Shown: positions 1-8,981, counted from the stretch's first letter. The stretch is DNA of 64,000 nt from Synergistaceae bacterium UBA6083 (GCA_002436015.1 DIXJ01000015.1:38126-102125); one strand, 5' to 3'. Notes: generated by a model not told the origin, from the letters alone. Numbers and translations are program-made.

Positions 1-324
1 GTGGATCGCAAGGTCGACGTCCTTCAGGAGGGGAGCCATGAGTTTCTGTTCCTCTACCGCCGCTTCGTTCTGTTTCGTCTGGTAGATTTCGGCCTTCTTC
101 TTATCGTCTTTCTCCTTGGCGATTGCCGCTTTGGCTTCCTCTTGCTTCTTTTGGACAACTTCCTGTATCTGTTTCCGGACTTGGGCCATCTTCGGGTGCT
201 GGGAAAGCACCGTCTGCGGTTCGATGACGCCGATCTTCTCCGCAGCAAGTGCAACTCCGGAAGCGATTGCCAGGGAAAATACCGAAAGGATCGCCAGCAG
301 GATCAACTTCTTGCTCGAAACCAT
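1..324 (-). CDS. Skp/OmpH-family periplasmic chaperone, 3' end cut by window edge
   Basis: The reading frame is open from ATG at 324 to the left edge (108 codons), so the C-terminus lies outside the window. Residues 1-26 form a signal peptide (Lys-Lys, a hydrophobic run, Ala-Leu-Ala-Ala). After it comes EKIGVIEPQTVLSQHPKM, which resembles the start of mature Skp/OmpH proteins, and then a Lys/Glu/Gln-rich segment expected to form the long coiled-coil arms of this family. A strong AAAGGAGGG ribosome site precedes the start. Skp binds unfolded outer-membrane proteins in the periplasm, so this gene argues for a two-membrane cell. The family call is fairly sure from the N-terminal half; the missing end prevents a length check. 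Confidence 0.72.
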   Translation of the reverse strand, partial: MVSSKKLILLAILSVFSLAIASGVALAAEKIGVIEPQTVLSQHPKMAQVRKQIQEVVQKKQEEAKAAIAKEKDDKKKAEIYQTKQNEAAVEEQKLMAPLLKDVDLAIH

Positions 325-525
325 CAAGCACCCTCCTTTTGGTTACTCAGGGCTACGAGGCCAAATTCTACTATCGCCGGCCGCTAAAGTCTAGGTAGGA
401 TTACCCGATATTCGAGGGCTTGTGCAAGACTTCACCCCGATCCGGTTCAAATAGCGAGGAAACCGCGACAGCAAACAATTGCCTATTTGTATTTATAAGT
501 ACATTTTATACACTTACATATAAGC

Positions 526-554
526 TTGCAAAGTAAACCCTTTATCTATATAAT
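526..554 (+). promoter_or_regulatory. Sigma-70 promoter of structured RNA copy A
   Basis: A -35 box TTGCAA (526-531) and a perfect -10 box TATAAT (549-554) are separated by 17 bp. The predicted start at about 562 is exactly where sequence shared with copy B begins. The spacer start AGTAAAC is also shared with copy B. Confidence 0.8.
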
Positions 555-561
555 CTTACAT

Positions 562-894
562 GCGAGATAGGAAATGACGTGGCGAGGCGCGGCAGAGCAA
601 AGCTTCGAAAGGCACGGCTTGCACGGCTAGTCAAGGCACGGCCCGCCAGGGTACGGCAGACGAAGTACGGCATAGCACGGCTAGACAGGCAAAGACGAGC
701 GGCGGCTTGGCACGGCAAAATACGGGGTGGCTATTCTCGACGTGGCATTGCCCGACGGGAAACAGCCCGCTTGAAGCGGCCAGGGGCGACCCTTAAGGGT
801 GCGGCACCGCGCGGCAAGGATGAGTCGGTTCTTGATGAATCCGGTTCGGTATCTCGCGAAAGGGTCCTGGGCGGAAACCTGGGGCCCTTGTTTT
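562..894 (+). ncRNA. Structured non-coding RNA, copy A (family not recognised)
   Basis: This is a promoter-to-terminator unit of about 333 nt with a paralogue at 13514-13814. Both start GCGAGATAGG and share ATGACGTGGC soon after. Just before the terminator each carries TATCTCG, which pairs with the 5' end: GCGAGATA at 562-569 pairs with 850-857 as an 8-bp closing helix. Between them lie at least nine copies of a CGGC core, mostly as GCACGGC or GTACGGC, about 10-20 nt apart. The open frames crossing it on either strand have low-complexity products without a convincing ribosome site, and the paralogue does not keep the frame. I see no match to tmRNA, RNase P, SRP or 6S hallmarks. It is probably a trans-acting or protein-binding RNA; the function is unknown. 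Confidence 0.72.
860..894 (+). terminator. Rho-independent terminator of RNA copy A
   Basis: A 12-bp stem (860-871 with 878-889, including wobble pairs) has a 6-nt loop and is followed by GTTTT. The stem sequence is nearly identical in copy B. Confidence 0.75.
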
Positions 895-1029
895 ATGCCA
901 GCCCGGCCAAGGATCGCCCCTCTCTTTTCGCGCTCCCCAAGGCTTCCCATACTCGACACAGAACGATGGATGTTATATGAATATTGTTGTTGGTCGATCT
1001 TATTGGACGCCAGACCCGGGAGTGATCGC

Positions 1030-2331
1030 GTGCAGATCCTGGTACTTGGAATCCTTATCCTGCTCAACGGCCTCCTTGCCATGTCGGAGATCGCCCTTGT
1101 GGTTTCCCGAAAATCACGGTTGACGAGCCTCGCCGATGAAGGGAACAAGGCGGCCATCACTGCACTCACGCTCGCTGAAGATCCCACAAAGTTCCTTTCC
1201 ACCATCCAGATAGGCATCACCTCGATCGGGATCCTGAGCGGGATCGTCGGCCATGGAGCCTTTGCCGTGCCACTTTCCCAGTGGCTGCAAAATCTGGGAT
1301 TCTCACCTCAAACAGCTTCCGTTGCCTCCACCGCCGTAGTCGTCGTGCTCATTACGTATGTTTCCATCGTTGCAGGCGAACTGGTGCCAAAGCGCATCGG
1401 GCAAACCAACCCGGAACAGATCGCGTGCGTAGTGTCCAAGCCCATGCAGCTGCTGGCTACCCTCACTCGGCCATTCGTGCTGCTCTTGACCTTTTCAACC
1501 CACGCTCTCGTGCAAATCCTCGGAGTCAAAAAAGAAGGCCTCGACGACGTTTCCGAAGAGGATATCCAAGCCCTTTTGGGAGAGGGATCCCAGACAGGCG
1601 TAATCGAGAAGCAGCAGCACACGATGTTCCGCAACATTTTCCAGCTCGACGACCGGTTGATTGGTTCCCTCATGGTTCCCCGCTCCGATGTGGTTTTTCT
1701 CGATACCACCCTGCCGGTTGAAGAGAACCTCCTACGCGTGACCGGGTCCGACCACTCGCGATTCCCTGTCTGCGACGGCAGCCTGGACAAGCCGATCGGC
1801 ATCATTCGCGCCAACCAATTGATGGGCAGCATCATAAAAGGCGAAACCCCGGACCTCAGGGCAAACCTCCACCCGTGCACCTTCGTGCCGGAGACACTGA
1901 CCGGCCTGGATTTGCTTGAGCAATTCCAAACCGGCTACATGGAGATTGCCTTTGTCATTGATGAATACGGCGAGGTCCAGGGTGTCGTCACACTCCACGA
2001 CTTATTGCAGGCGGTAACCGGTGAATTCCAGGAAAGCAACCCGGAGGATGCCTGGGCCGTGCAGCGCGAGGACGGCTCATGGTTGCTGGATGGGGCAATC
2101 CCCATTACCGAAATGATGGACCGGCTGGGTTTGAAGAGCGTACCGGAACTCGAAAGGGGACATTACCATACCGTGAGCGGCATGGTGATGCTGCTGCTGG
2201 GCCGTCTCCCCAGGACAGGGGACCATGTGGACTGGGAAAACTGGCGATTTGAAGTTGTCGACATGGACGAGAAGCGAATTGACAAGGTGCTTGCTTCATC
2301 CCTCCAGGTGCGCAGGGAAAACTCCATTTAG
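1030..2331 (+). CDS. CorC/HlyC-type membrane protein with CNNM and CBS domains
   Basis: The 433-residue product has the usual layout of the CNNM/CorC (UPF0053) family. Several N-terminal membrane segments (about residues 1-180) include ALVVSRKSRL and TIQIGITSIG. Then comes a linker with EEDIQALLGEG, paired CBS domains (about 200-335, with LMVPRSDVVFLD and FVIDEYGEVQGVVTL), and a C-terminal CorC_HlyC domain (SWLLDGAIPITEMMDRLG). Family members act in magnesium or cobalt handling at the inner membrane; the exact substrate cannot be read here. I chose GTG at 1030, with GGGAG upstream, because the frame before it runs through the RNA A unit and does not look like protein. The gene is followed by its own terminator and looks monocistronic. 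Confidence 0.85.
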   Translation: MQILVLGILILLNGLLAMSEIALVVSRKSRLTSLADEGNKAAITALTLAEDPTKFLSTIQIGITSIGILSGIVGHGAFAVPLSQWLQNLGFSPQTASVASTAVVVVLITYVSIVAGELVPKRIGQTNPEQIACVVSKPMQLLATLTRPFVLLLTFSTHALVQILGVKKEGLDDVSEEDIQALLGEGSQTGVIEKQQHTMFRNIFQLDDRLIGSLMVPRSDVVFLDTTLPVEENLLRVTGSDHSRFPVCDGSLDKPIGIIRANQLMGSIIKGETPDLRANLHPCTFVPETLTGLDLLEQFQTGYMEIAFVIDEYGEVQGVVTLHDLLQAVTGEFQESNPEDAWAVQREDGSWLLDGAIPITEMMDRLGLKSVPELERGHYHTVSGMVMLLLGRLPRTGDHVDWENWRFEVVDMDEKRIDKVLASSLQVRRENSI

Positions 2332-2410
2332 AAGAGATATTTCCCCCGAACGGGAAATTTCAAGGCGTGATCGTGAGATGCGACAGGCAATTTGTCTGGG
2401 TACCGCATGA

Positions 2411-2460
2411 AACGGGAAGGGTGATCTCCAAGCGGAAATTCCCCTTCCCGTTGGTTTTTT
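2411..2460 (+). terminator. Terminator after the CorC-type gene
   Basis: An 11-bp stem (2411-2421 with 2442-2452) is followed by GG and six T residues. Confidence 0.8.
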
Positions 2461-2485
2461 CACGACCCGATCCAGGTTCCGGTTC

Positions 2486-3586
2486 CTACCGGGACTTCCT
2501 AAAAAGCAGTCCAAGCGGGACAAACATCAGCAGGAAAAGCGGGTTGAGAAGGCCGGCGTTGCAGCCGCCACCTGAACCACCTGTTTCCTCAAAAAGGTCT
2601 TCGGCCCACTGGAGATAAGGATACCCGTCGTTCCTCCGTGAATTCATGGCCCAGACGTCGACGAAATCCCAGCCCGAGAAAGTGGACTGGGCCTTCATTT
2701 GCGAGGTGCTCCTCGGCTCTCCGTAGCCGGTATCGTCCTGCCCCGAAACGTCCTCGTCGTAGTAGCAATCGTTAACTACCGGTGCAGCTATTTTCGTACC
2801 GATCAATCCGCCACTACCGGTCAGAGCCGTCACCCTGCCGGCCGCGAAACTGGTATCGACCCAATTGTCATCCGCGTAGCCGATAAGGCCTCCGCAAACA
2901 CCGCTCTCCACCTCGACATCCGCACGGGAAAAAGAATCGGAGATCCCGGCGTCAAAAATCCACCCAACCAATCCTCCCACATACTCATTCCCATTTACCG
3001 AGCCTAGTGAAAAACACCGCCGAATCGTTGTTAAAGACCAGGCCTTACCGATCAATCCTCCTGCCGCCCCATTGACCACAGAAACGGACCCCGTCATCCC
3101 GCAATTCTCGATCAGCACATCCTGCGTATAACCGGCCAACGCTCCCGCCTGGGAGTAAGCGTGGATCTCGACGTCCTCCAGGAACAGGTTCCTGACCGAC
3201 GAACCCGGGCCCGCAACAGCGGCAAACAACCCCTGGTTCATGCCTGTCAAATCACTGGTATCGTTGATGTACAGGTTGCTGATCGTGTGATAGTCACCGT
3301 CCAGGTGGCCGGCAAAGGATCAGCCGTCCCCGATCGGTACCCACCCTTCTCCCGTGTTGAAGGGGGCTACATCCAGGTCGATGTCCGCACCCAGCTTGAA
3401 ATAAACGTCCGGGGAACTGAAATTGCGCATCTCGTCCAGCTGGGCCGCCGTCATGATGATGTACGGGTCACCCTCCGTCCCAGCGCCATTACCTGAGAAA
3501 CCATTCGCCAGGCATGGGGAGAAAGAAGAAATGAAGAGAAAAGTCACAACCAACGGAAAAACCAGGAACCATCTTCTCGTACCCAT
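2486..3586 (-). pseudogene. GLUG-repeat Synergist-CTERM surface protein interrupted by one TGA
   Basis: A single frame of 367 codons from ATG at 3586 is broken only by TGA at 3320-3322 (codon 89). The N-terminus is a signal peptide ending near PCLANG, then EGDPYIIMTAAQLDEM. After the TGA come GHLDGDYHTISNLYI and repeats such as GALAGYTQDVLIENCG and GGLIGYADD, typical of GLUG-repeat surface proteins. The tail has GGCNAGLLNPLFLL, a hydrophobic segment and RKSR, which is the sorting signal. Everything before and after the stop is intact and in frame, so the lesion is recent, a sequencing error, or a recoded codon. The DNA just after the TGA gives only a 4-bp hairpin, so I favour a nonsense mutation over selenocysteine. 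Confidence 0.8.
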
Positions 3587-3723
3587 CGGGCCTCACTCCC
3601 TTATTTGCTCAAATCGCATTACTATATTGATAGAATATCTCTTTGTAGAAATATTTTCAATGCGCCTCCCGAATAGCGCGGTCGCGTCGCCAAGTGTCCT
3701 GCCTCCTCCTTGTGGGTAGGGAA

Positions 3724-3762
3724 AAAGGGAATCACCCGACTGTTAGTCGGGTGATTCCCTTT
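3724..3762 (-). terminator. Terminator of ilvE
   Basis: A perfect 18-bp inverted repeat (3724-3741 with 3745-3762) has a 3-nt loop, just downstream of the ilvE stop. Its inner GGGAATCACCC motif resembles the hairpins used throughout this window. Confidence 0.85.
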
Positions 3763-3802
3763 AAGGAAAAACCGCGGGGACACGACTTCTAGATCACACG
3801 CG

Positions 3803-4828
3803 TTACTTGACCTCGTGGATCCACCCCTCCGGGGCCTTAATGTCCCCAAATTGGATGCCTGTCAGGGTTTCATAAAGCTTCTTTGTCACGGGGCCAACTT
3901 CCGTCTCGCTGTGGAAGACGTGGAATTTACCCTGGTATTCGATCCCTCCGATGGGGGTGATGACCGCGGCGGTTCCGCAGGCACCCGCCTCGGCAAACTC
4001 GTCCAGCCGGTCGATGTAAACATCCCTTTCCTCGGTTTCCATCCCCAGGATTTCTTTCGCCAGGTGGAGGAGGGAAATCTTCGTGACACTGGGAAGGATC
4101 GAAGGGGATTTCGGGGTGACGAACTTGTTGTCCTTCGTGATCCCGAAGAAGTTTGCGGCTCCGACTTCCTCGACCTTCGTGTGGGTTGCGGGATCGAGAT
4201 AGATGCAATCGGCGAACCCCTTCTCCACCGCCAGGGTATGCGGCATCAGGCTGCCGGCGTAGTTCCCGCCGACCTTCGCAGCGCCGGTGCCGAAGGGGGC
4301 TGCCCTGTCGTACTCCGAAACCGTGAAGTTCACCGGGCTCAATCCGCCCTTGAAATAGGCCCCCACGGGCAGGCAGAAGACGCTGAAAATGTATTCCGGG
4401 GCGGGGGAAACACCGATCGTATCGCCAGTCCCGAAGACAAACGGCCTCAGGTAGAGGGTCGCCCCGGTTCCGTAGGGCGGCACGTAGGCTTCATTCGCCT
4501 TGACGACCTGCATGCAGGCATCGATGAACATTTCCACCGGGACTTCCGCCATCAGGATTCTTCGGCAACTGTCCTGCATCCGCCTCGCGTTCAGGTCGGG
4601 CCTGAACAGCTGGATCCCACCCGCCTTCGAGCGATAGGCCTTGAGGCCCTCGAAACAGGACTGCCCGTAATGCAGAACGGTCGAGGCCTCGCTGATGCAG
4701 AGCTTGTTGTCCTCCACCAGTTTTCCCTCGTCCCATTTCCCTTCCTTCCAGCGGGAAACGTACCGCAGATCCGTCTTCATGTACTTGAAACCAAGGTTGC
4801 CCCAGTCGATATCCACTTCCCTGCCCAT
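3803..4828 (-). CDS. ilvE: Branched-chain amino acid aminotransferase
   Basis: The 341-residue product is a class IV PLP-dependent aminotransferase of the bacterial/eukaryotic type II BCAT group, close to the usual length. Recognisable blocks are VLHYGQSCFEGLKAYR near residue 60, LYLRPFVFGTG, GAAKVGGNYAGSLMPH (which carries the PLP lysine region), VEEVGAANFFGI, and EAGACGTAAVITPIGGI near the end. It exchanges the amino group between leucine, isoleucine or valine and 2-oxoglutarate. In an amino-acid fermenter it could serve degradation as well as synthesis. The start at 4828 follows AAGGAGGGG; an upstream in-frame ATG has no such site. It is transcribed alone and ends at a perfect terminator. 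Confidence 0.93.
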   Translation of the reverse strand: MGREVDIDWGNLGFKYMKTDLRYVSRWKEGKWDEGKLVEDNKLCISEASTVLHYGQSCFEGLKAYRSKAGGIQLFRPDLNARRMQDSCRRILMAEVPVEMFIDACMQVVKANEAYVPPYGTGATLYLRPFVFGTGDTIGVSPAPEYIFSVFCLPVGAYFKGGLSPVNFTVSEYDRAAPFGTGAAKVGGNYAGSLMPHTLAVEKGFADCIYLDPATHTKVEEVGAANFFGITKDNKFVTPKSPSILPSVTKISLLHLAKEILGMETEERDVYIDRLDEFAEAGACGTAAVITPIGGIEYQGKFHVFHSETEVGPVTKKLYETLTGIQFGDIKAPEGWIHEVK

Positions 4829-4993
4829 CTCTTCCCCTCCTTGCATTTGGACAAACATTCTCTCGATAAAAACCTATGGCCATATTACAACATGCCGGGG
4901 CACGTTTTGTTCCCGGTACAGGACCGAGGCGGCCCGGCTGTATACTTTCAATGACCGGCCAAATACCCCCAATGGATGCGGAGGACTCTCCAA

Positions 4994-5533
4994 ATGGATT
5001 TCCTGGAATTGGCGCAAAGCCGATGCACGACACGCGGATTCACGGACAAAAAAATACCCAAGGCTGACCTTGATCGAATCCTGTCGGCGGGACGCCTGGC
5101 ACCCACGGCCTGCAATAGGCAGCCGCAGCGAATCATCGTCGTGCAGCGCCCGGAAAATCTTCTCCGGGTCCAGAAAGCCTACCAGGCTTTCGGCTCCCAG
5201 TGCGTTCTCATCATTTGCCAGGATAAAAAGGATCCCCTGGTGCGCCCCTATGACGGTAAATGCTCGGGAGACCTGGATATCGGCATTGTCTGCGACCACA
5301 TGATGCTGGCCGCGCGGGAATTGAATATTGGCAGCGTCATGGTGGGGTTGTTCGACCCGAAAATCATCAGGAACGAATTCAGCATCCCCGAAACCATCGA
5401 GCCGACCGCGCTGCTTATCCTCGGTTATCCCGCAACCGGATTCCTGAGCCCTGGGAGGCACAAAACCGAGAGGAAACCGCTAGAGGATACCGTCATGTAC
5501 GAAAGCTACAGCGAGGGCAAATCGTCAAAATAG
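4994..5533 (+). CDS. Nitroreductase-family flavoprotein
   Basis: The 179-residue product starts DFLELAQSRCTTRGFTDKKI, the usual opening of FMN-dependent nitroreductases (the R-S/R-R-F region binds FMN phosphate). It continues with LSAGRLAPTACNRQPQRI, CDHMMLAARELNIGSVMVG and a C-terminal LLILGYPA. Such enzymes use NAD(P)H to reduce nitro groups, quinones or flavins in the cytoplasm; the substrate is not predictable. The start at 4994 has GGAGG 9 nt upstream. It is slightly short for the family, but no domain is missing. It stands alone, divergent from ilvE. Confidence 0.85.
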   Translation: MDFLELAQSRCTTRGFTDKKIPKADLDRILSAGRLAPTACNRQPQRIIVVQRPENLLRVQKAYQAFGSQCVLIICQDKKDPLVRPYDGKCSGDLDIGIVCDHMMLAARELNIGSVMVGLFDPKIIRNEFSIPETIEPTALLILGYPATGFLSPGRHKTERKPLEDTVMYESYSEGKSSK

Positions 5534-5605
5534 GGTTCATCCTGTTCGAACCCCTTGGAGTCCTGTATTTTCCTCCCGCCAGGCGTGAATCCCGGGCGGT
5601 AAGCC

Positions 5606-5911
5606 TTACCTGGCCCAGGGAATGTCTTCCGGGCGGCGCAACGCCTGGTGCTTGAAAACCGGGATGCCGAGGTCGGCAGCGTGAAAGGCGATTCCTTCGA
5701 TTCCTCCCCTGATCGTCCCGACGCAGGGCTCGAGCCTCGCAGGGCCATCGGGGTCCTCGTACTTTCCCGTGACCAGCCATTGGTTCGCCAGGATGTGGGA
5801 AATCCCGAAAGCAAAATGATCCCATTGCTGAAGCACGGCATTGGCAAAAGCGGGTTCGAAATGGGCCCCACCGGCGCAAAGCAGGTTCCCCAGCCTTCGC
5901 CCGTCGGCTAT
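5606..5911 (-). pseudogene. Fragment of an unrecognised gene, no start codon
   Basis: An open frame of about 100 codons, directly after an in-frame TGA at 5912-5914, encodes protein-like sequence: LCAGGAHFEPAFANAVLQQW, LANQWLVTGKYEDPDG and GIEGIAFHAADLGIPVFKHQ. It has no ATG; the first plausible start is GTG at 5836, which would discard the best part. The left end stops cleanly at TAA. I do not recognise the family. It reads like the C-terminal remnant of a longer gene whose 5' part is gone. Confidence 0.4.
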
Positions 5912-6192
5912 TCAATTGAGAGATTACCTTGAATTAAGTCGAATGGTACTGGAAGGAAAGTCCCCCCCACCACAAACCCAAGACCCGACGTATTTTGAGG
6001 GCTGAAATCAACTTCATTTCCAGGGAGTAATCCTTTCGTCACTAAAACATGCCATTCCTACCCGGGCTTCTTTCGACCCCGCAAGCGATAATTCCCTGCG
6101 GGCGTCTGAAATGACAAAGCGCCTTATCTCATCATTCTTCCCACTTTGCAAATATGCGCGCTAAAAATATTTGGTCGTTCTGCCTCTCTGTC

Positions 6193-6222
6193 TTGACAAT
6201 TAAACGGAGTCGTTGCTATACT
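6193..6222 (+). promoter_or_regulatory. Sigma-70 promoter of the regulator/TRAP region
   Basis: TTGACA (6193-6198) and TATACT (6217-6222) lie 18 bp apart, 33 nt before the regulator start. Confidence 0.7.
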
Positions 6223-6255
6223 ATTTACACGCTATTTAGACGCATAGGAGGAGCC

Positions 6256-7575
6256 ATGAGAATAGGCGTAGTCGGTCCTGTCGATGTCGTTCAAAAGGTT
6301 TCAAAGGTCTTTTCCGAACTTCACGGCGTTCTTCCCGTACCCATCATTTACCAAGACCTGGAAGAAGCATGCAAGCTAGTGTCCCTTCGGCAGAAGGAAG
6401 TGAACGGACTCTATTTTTGCGGTCCCATACCGTACCTGATGGCCACCCAGAACATTCAGAGGGAAATACCCTGGACCTATTTGAGTTATGAATCGACAGG
6501 ACTTCTCCTGGCATTCCTGCATGCGCTCTCCAGCATGCCGCAAACCATCGAGAAAGGATGCCGTTTCAGCGTCGATACGATAGCTTCGGTTGAAGTCAAG
6601 GAAATTCTTAAGGAGACGGGGCTCAATATACGCGCATTATATACGTATGAATATTCTCCCGGGATCGATCCCAAGAAAGATTTCTCACAGTTCCACAAGG
6701 AGCTTTACCAAAAAGGGAAGACCGATTTCAGTATTTCCTGCGTCCGCGTTGTGACAAAAAGCCTGAGCGAGGCAGGAATCCCCTGTTTCCCCGTTTTCCC
6801 AGCAGCGCAAACCATTCGAGGGACGTTGCAGAGACTTCTTCTCGAGATCCAGAATTCCCAAAAAGATTACATGCGGACAGTCGTGGGACTTGTACAGCCC
6901 GAATTCCACCCCAACGGGGGGAAATTCCAGGAGAACAAGCTTGTTTCCCTCTACCATGCACTCCTTGCCTACGGGGAGAAACGCCAGATCCTGGTCGTGC
7001 CCGGAGGAAATTCCCGCCGGTTCCAGCTTGTGGAAACCTTCGGACAACTTCTCGTGGAAACGACAGACCTGACAAGGAATCCTCTTAGAAAAGCCTTACT
7101 GGAAGCAACGGGGCTGCGGGTTCATATCGGCTACGGCGTTGGGCCTAGCCTGGGGACCGCCACCATATACGCGGAAAAAGCCCTTGAATTGAACTTGTCA
7201 TCTCGTTCAGATGAATGCTTCGTCTGTGACGGCTTTGATGCGAGGCCGTTAGGCGAGGGGCTTTCTGGCATGCCCATCAGCCTTGTGGCTGAGCAGGATT
7301 CCCTCCTGAAGTACTCGGAAACACTCCGGATGACACCTGCAGCTGTCACACGCTACACCCGTGCCATGGAAACGATGGGCGGACCGTTCTCTGCATCGGA
7401 CCTGTCCAGGCAACTGGGAATTTCGGCCAAGGGAACCAGAAAGATCCTTTCCGTCTTTCTCAAGGCCGATATCCTGATAGAAAGCGGGAGGAGGGCTTAC
7501 CCCGGTAAAGGTCGACCGGAACGGCTCTTTGAACTTTCTGCAAAGGGAGGGGAACGAGTTTGCTCGACATCCTGA
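6256..7575 (+). CDS. Putative transcriptional regulator with C-terminal winged helix
   Basis: The 439-residue product begins MRIGVVGPVDVVQKVSKVF, an alpha/beta sensor-like fold, and has no signal peptide or membrane segment. The last 70 residues look like a helix-turn-helix: FSASDLSRQLGISAKGTRKI, then LKADILIESGRRAYPGKGRP as the wing. The middle includes GYGVGPSLGTATIYAEKAL and VCDGFDARPLGEG. I know no named family. Position upstream of, and in line with, the TRAP transporter and D-aminoacylase suggests it controls them, perhaps by sensing an amino-acid derivative. Start: AGGAGG 6 nt before ATG 6256, downstream of a good promoter. The DNA-binding role is likely; the ligand is unknown. Confidence 0.6.
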   Translation: MRIGVVGPVDVVQKVSKVFSELHGVLPVPIIYQDLEEACKLVSLRQKEVNGLYFCGPIPYLMATQNIQREIPWTYLSYESTGLLLAFLHALSSMPQTIEKGCRFSVDTIASVEVKEILKETGLNIRALYTYEYSPGIDPKKDFSQFHKELYQKGKTDFSISCVRVVTKSLSEAGIPCFPVFPAAQTIRGTLQRLLLEIQNSQKDYMRTVVGLVQPEFHPNGGKFQENKLVSLYHALLAYGEKRQILVVPGGNSRRFQLVETFGQLLVETTDLTRNPLRKALLEATGLRVHIGYGVGPSLGTATIYAEKALELNLSSRSDECFVCDGFDARPLGEGLSGMPISLVAEQDSLLKYSETLRMTPAAVTRYTRAMETMGGPFSASDLSRQLGISAKGTRKILSVFLKADILIESGRRAYPGKGRPERLFELSAKGGERVCSTS

Positions 7576-7797
7576 TGCGGGAAGGAAGGGACCTCGACGG
7601 GGAGTTGCCGGGAAAGCAGGCCCTGGAAAGAATGCATCCCTACGCGGATGCTATGATGCCCGTTCCGCATGGCGCCCGACGATTCATTGAAGTGGGCTGC
7701 GAAAACCGCGCTGCTTCCGATAAAGGAGAAGAAGCGGATGCAGGAACTCCTTTCCGTCGCCATGCAGGAGGGAGGAATCCTTGTTCCTAGGAGATGA
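7560..7797 (+). pseudogene. Possible frameshifted small gene between regulator and TRAP genes
   Basis: From 7560 one frame reads MLDILMREGRDLDGELPGKQ and on to MPVPHGA near 7675. From 7669 a second frame (+1) continues MAPDDSLKWAAKTALLPIKE and ends VPRR at 7797. Both halves look protein-like, and joining them needs one base change near 7670. It overlaps the last codons of the regulator. I do not recognise the joined product (about 80 residues). It may equally be untranslated leader of dctP. Confidence 0.25.
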
Positions 7798-7880
7798 GGC
7801 GGAAATTCCATCCCAGGCCAATGCGCTCGAACCTGTTTGACCTGATGAACCCCTGGTTGCCAGTGAAGGAGGAGAAAAGA

Positions 7881-8981
7881 ATGAGAGAGGGCAAGCGTTC
7901 TTTCCAAAAAGGCCTAACCGTTTTCTTCGTCATGCTGTTTGCCTTGTGCTTTATAGCTACCGTCCATGTCGGTACCGCGAGTGCAAAAGCCGAATACCAG
8001 TGGAAATTCGCGCAACCGTGGTCAAGGCCGCTAAGCAATACCTCTTACCGGATTTTCTGCGACCTCGTAAAAAAATACACGAACGGCAGGATGGAAATTA
8101 AGTTCTATCCGGATGGACTGCTCGGAACCCACGACGAGAGTTTCCACGCCGTCCAGGATGGGAGCATAGAAATCGGGGTCTTTTCTCCCTACGTTACCCT
8201 TGTACCGGGAGGCATGCTCAACTGGATGCCTTGGACAATATCGGACTGGGATGAAGCCAAGATTGCCTACAGCGCCCCCGATGGCATCCTTTACAAGGTC
8301 ATGCAGAAGGCCTGGAACGAAGTAGGCGGGCAGATGATCTTCGTCGCCGCGCAGGGAGCCTACGGCATCGCCAACAACGTTAGGCCCCTCCGCAAGCCTG
8401 AAGATTTCAAAAACCTGAAAATGCGCGTATCGGCGTCCCTCGGTTTCGTTCGCGCCCTCGAGAACATGGGGAAGGGCTCGGGTATGACATTGGAGACCAT
8501 CCCATGGGCGGACTTGTACAACGCTCTTTCACGCGGAGTCGTGGATGGCTGCTGGGACATGTGGGTTTCCCTTGTGGATGAAAGGCACTACGAGGTCGTG
8601 AAATACTACACCGACCTCGACTTTTCATGGGACTGCAACAACGTCATCGTGAACAAGGCGAAGTGGGATGCGCTTCCCCCGGATATAAAGACAGCGATCC
8701 AGAGAGCCGCAAAGGAAGCCGAAACTCACCTCTACCGTGCCCAGGAAACTGCCGAAAGGGATTACAAGGCCAAGCTTGCCAAGGAACCCGGACTCCAAAT
8801 CACCAAGCTCACCCCCCAGGAACGAGAAGCCTTCCGGAAAAAAGCAAACATGCCGGCTGTCTGGAACGAACTCTGCAAACCCTGGCTTGAGAAAACCTAT
8901 CCCGGACAGAACATGACGGGGAAAGTCCAGGCGGAGCTCGAGAAGATCCATAAAGATGTTTTGGCAAAGAAAAAGCCTTAG
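7881..8981 (+). CDS. TRAP transporter substrate-binding protein (DctP type)
   Basis: The 366-residue product has an N-terminal signal peptide (residues 1-35, ending ASAKAEY) and a DctP/TeaA-type solute-binding domain: KFAQPWSRPLSNTSYRIFCD, then KYTNGRMEIKFYPDGLLGTH, LKMRVSASLGFV and GVVDGCWDMW. It would bind a small carboxylate in the periplasm and hand it to the DctQM membrane complex. GAAGGAGGAG precedes the ATG at 7881. It leads a set of four genes with the two TRAP membrane subunits and a D-amino-acid deacylase, so an N-acylated or D-amino acid is the likeliest cargo; that is inference from context. Confidence 0.92.
   Translation: MREGKRSFQKGLTVFFVMLFALCFIATVHVGTASAKAEYQWKFAQPWSRPLSNTSYRIFCDLVKKYTNGRMEIKFYPDGLLGTHDESFHAVQDGSIEIGVFSPYVTLVPGGMLNWMPWTISDWDEAKIAYSAPDGILYKVMQKAWNEVGGQMIFVAAQGAYGIANNVRPLRKPEDFKNLKMRVSASLGFVRALENMGKGSGMTLETIPWADLYNALSRGVVDGCWDMWVSLVDERHYEVVKYYTDLDFSWDCNNVIVNKAKWDALPPDIKTAIQRAAKEAETHLYRAQETAERDYKAKLAKEPGLQITKLTPQEREAFRKKANMPAVWNELCKPWLEKTYPGQNMTGKVQAELEKIHKDVLAKKKP

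Noticed and set aside
579..980. Open frames of 133 and 179 codons across RNA copy A on both strands
   Set aside because: They are Arg/Ala-rich, lack ribosome sites, run through the terminator, and are not kept in copy B.
3320..3322. Selenocysteine in the GLUG protein
   Set aside because: The downstream hairpin is weak and the family has no redox Cys at this position; kept only as a testable alternative.
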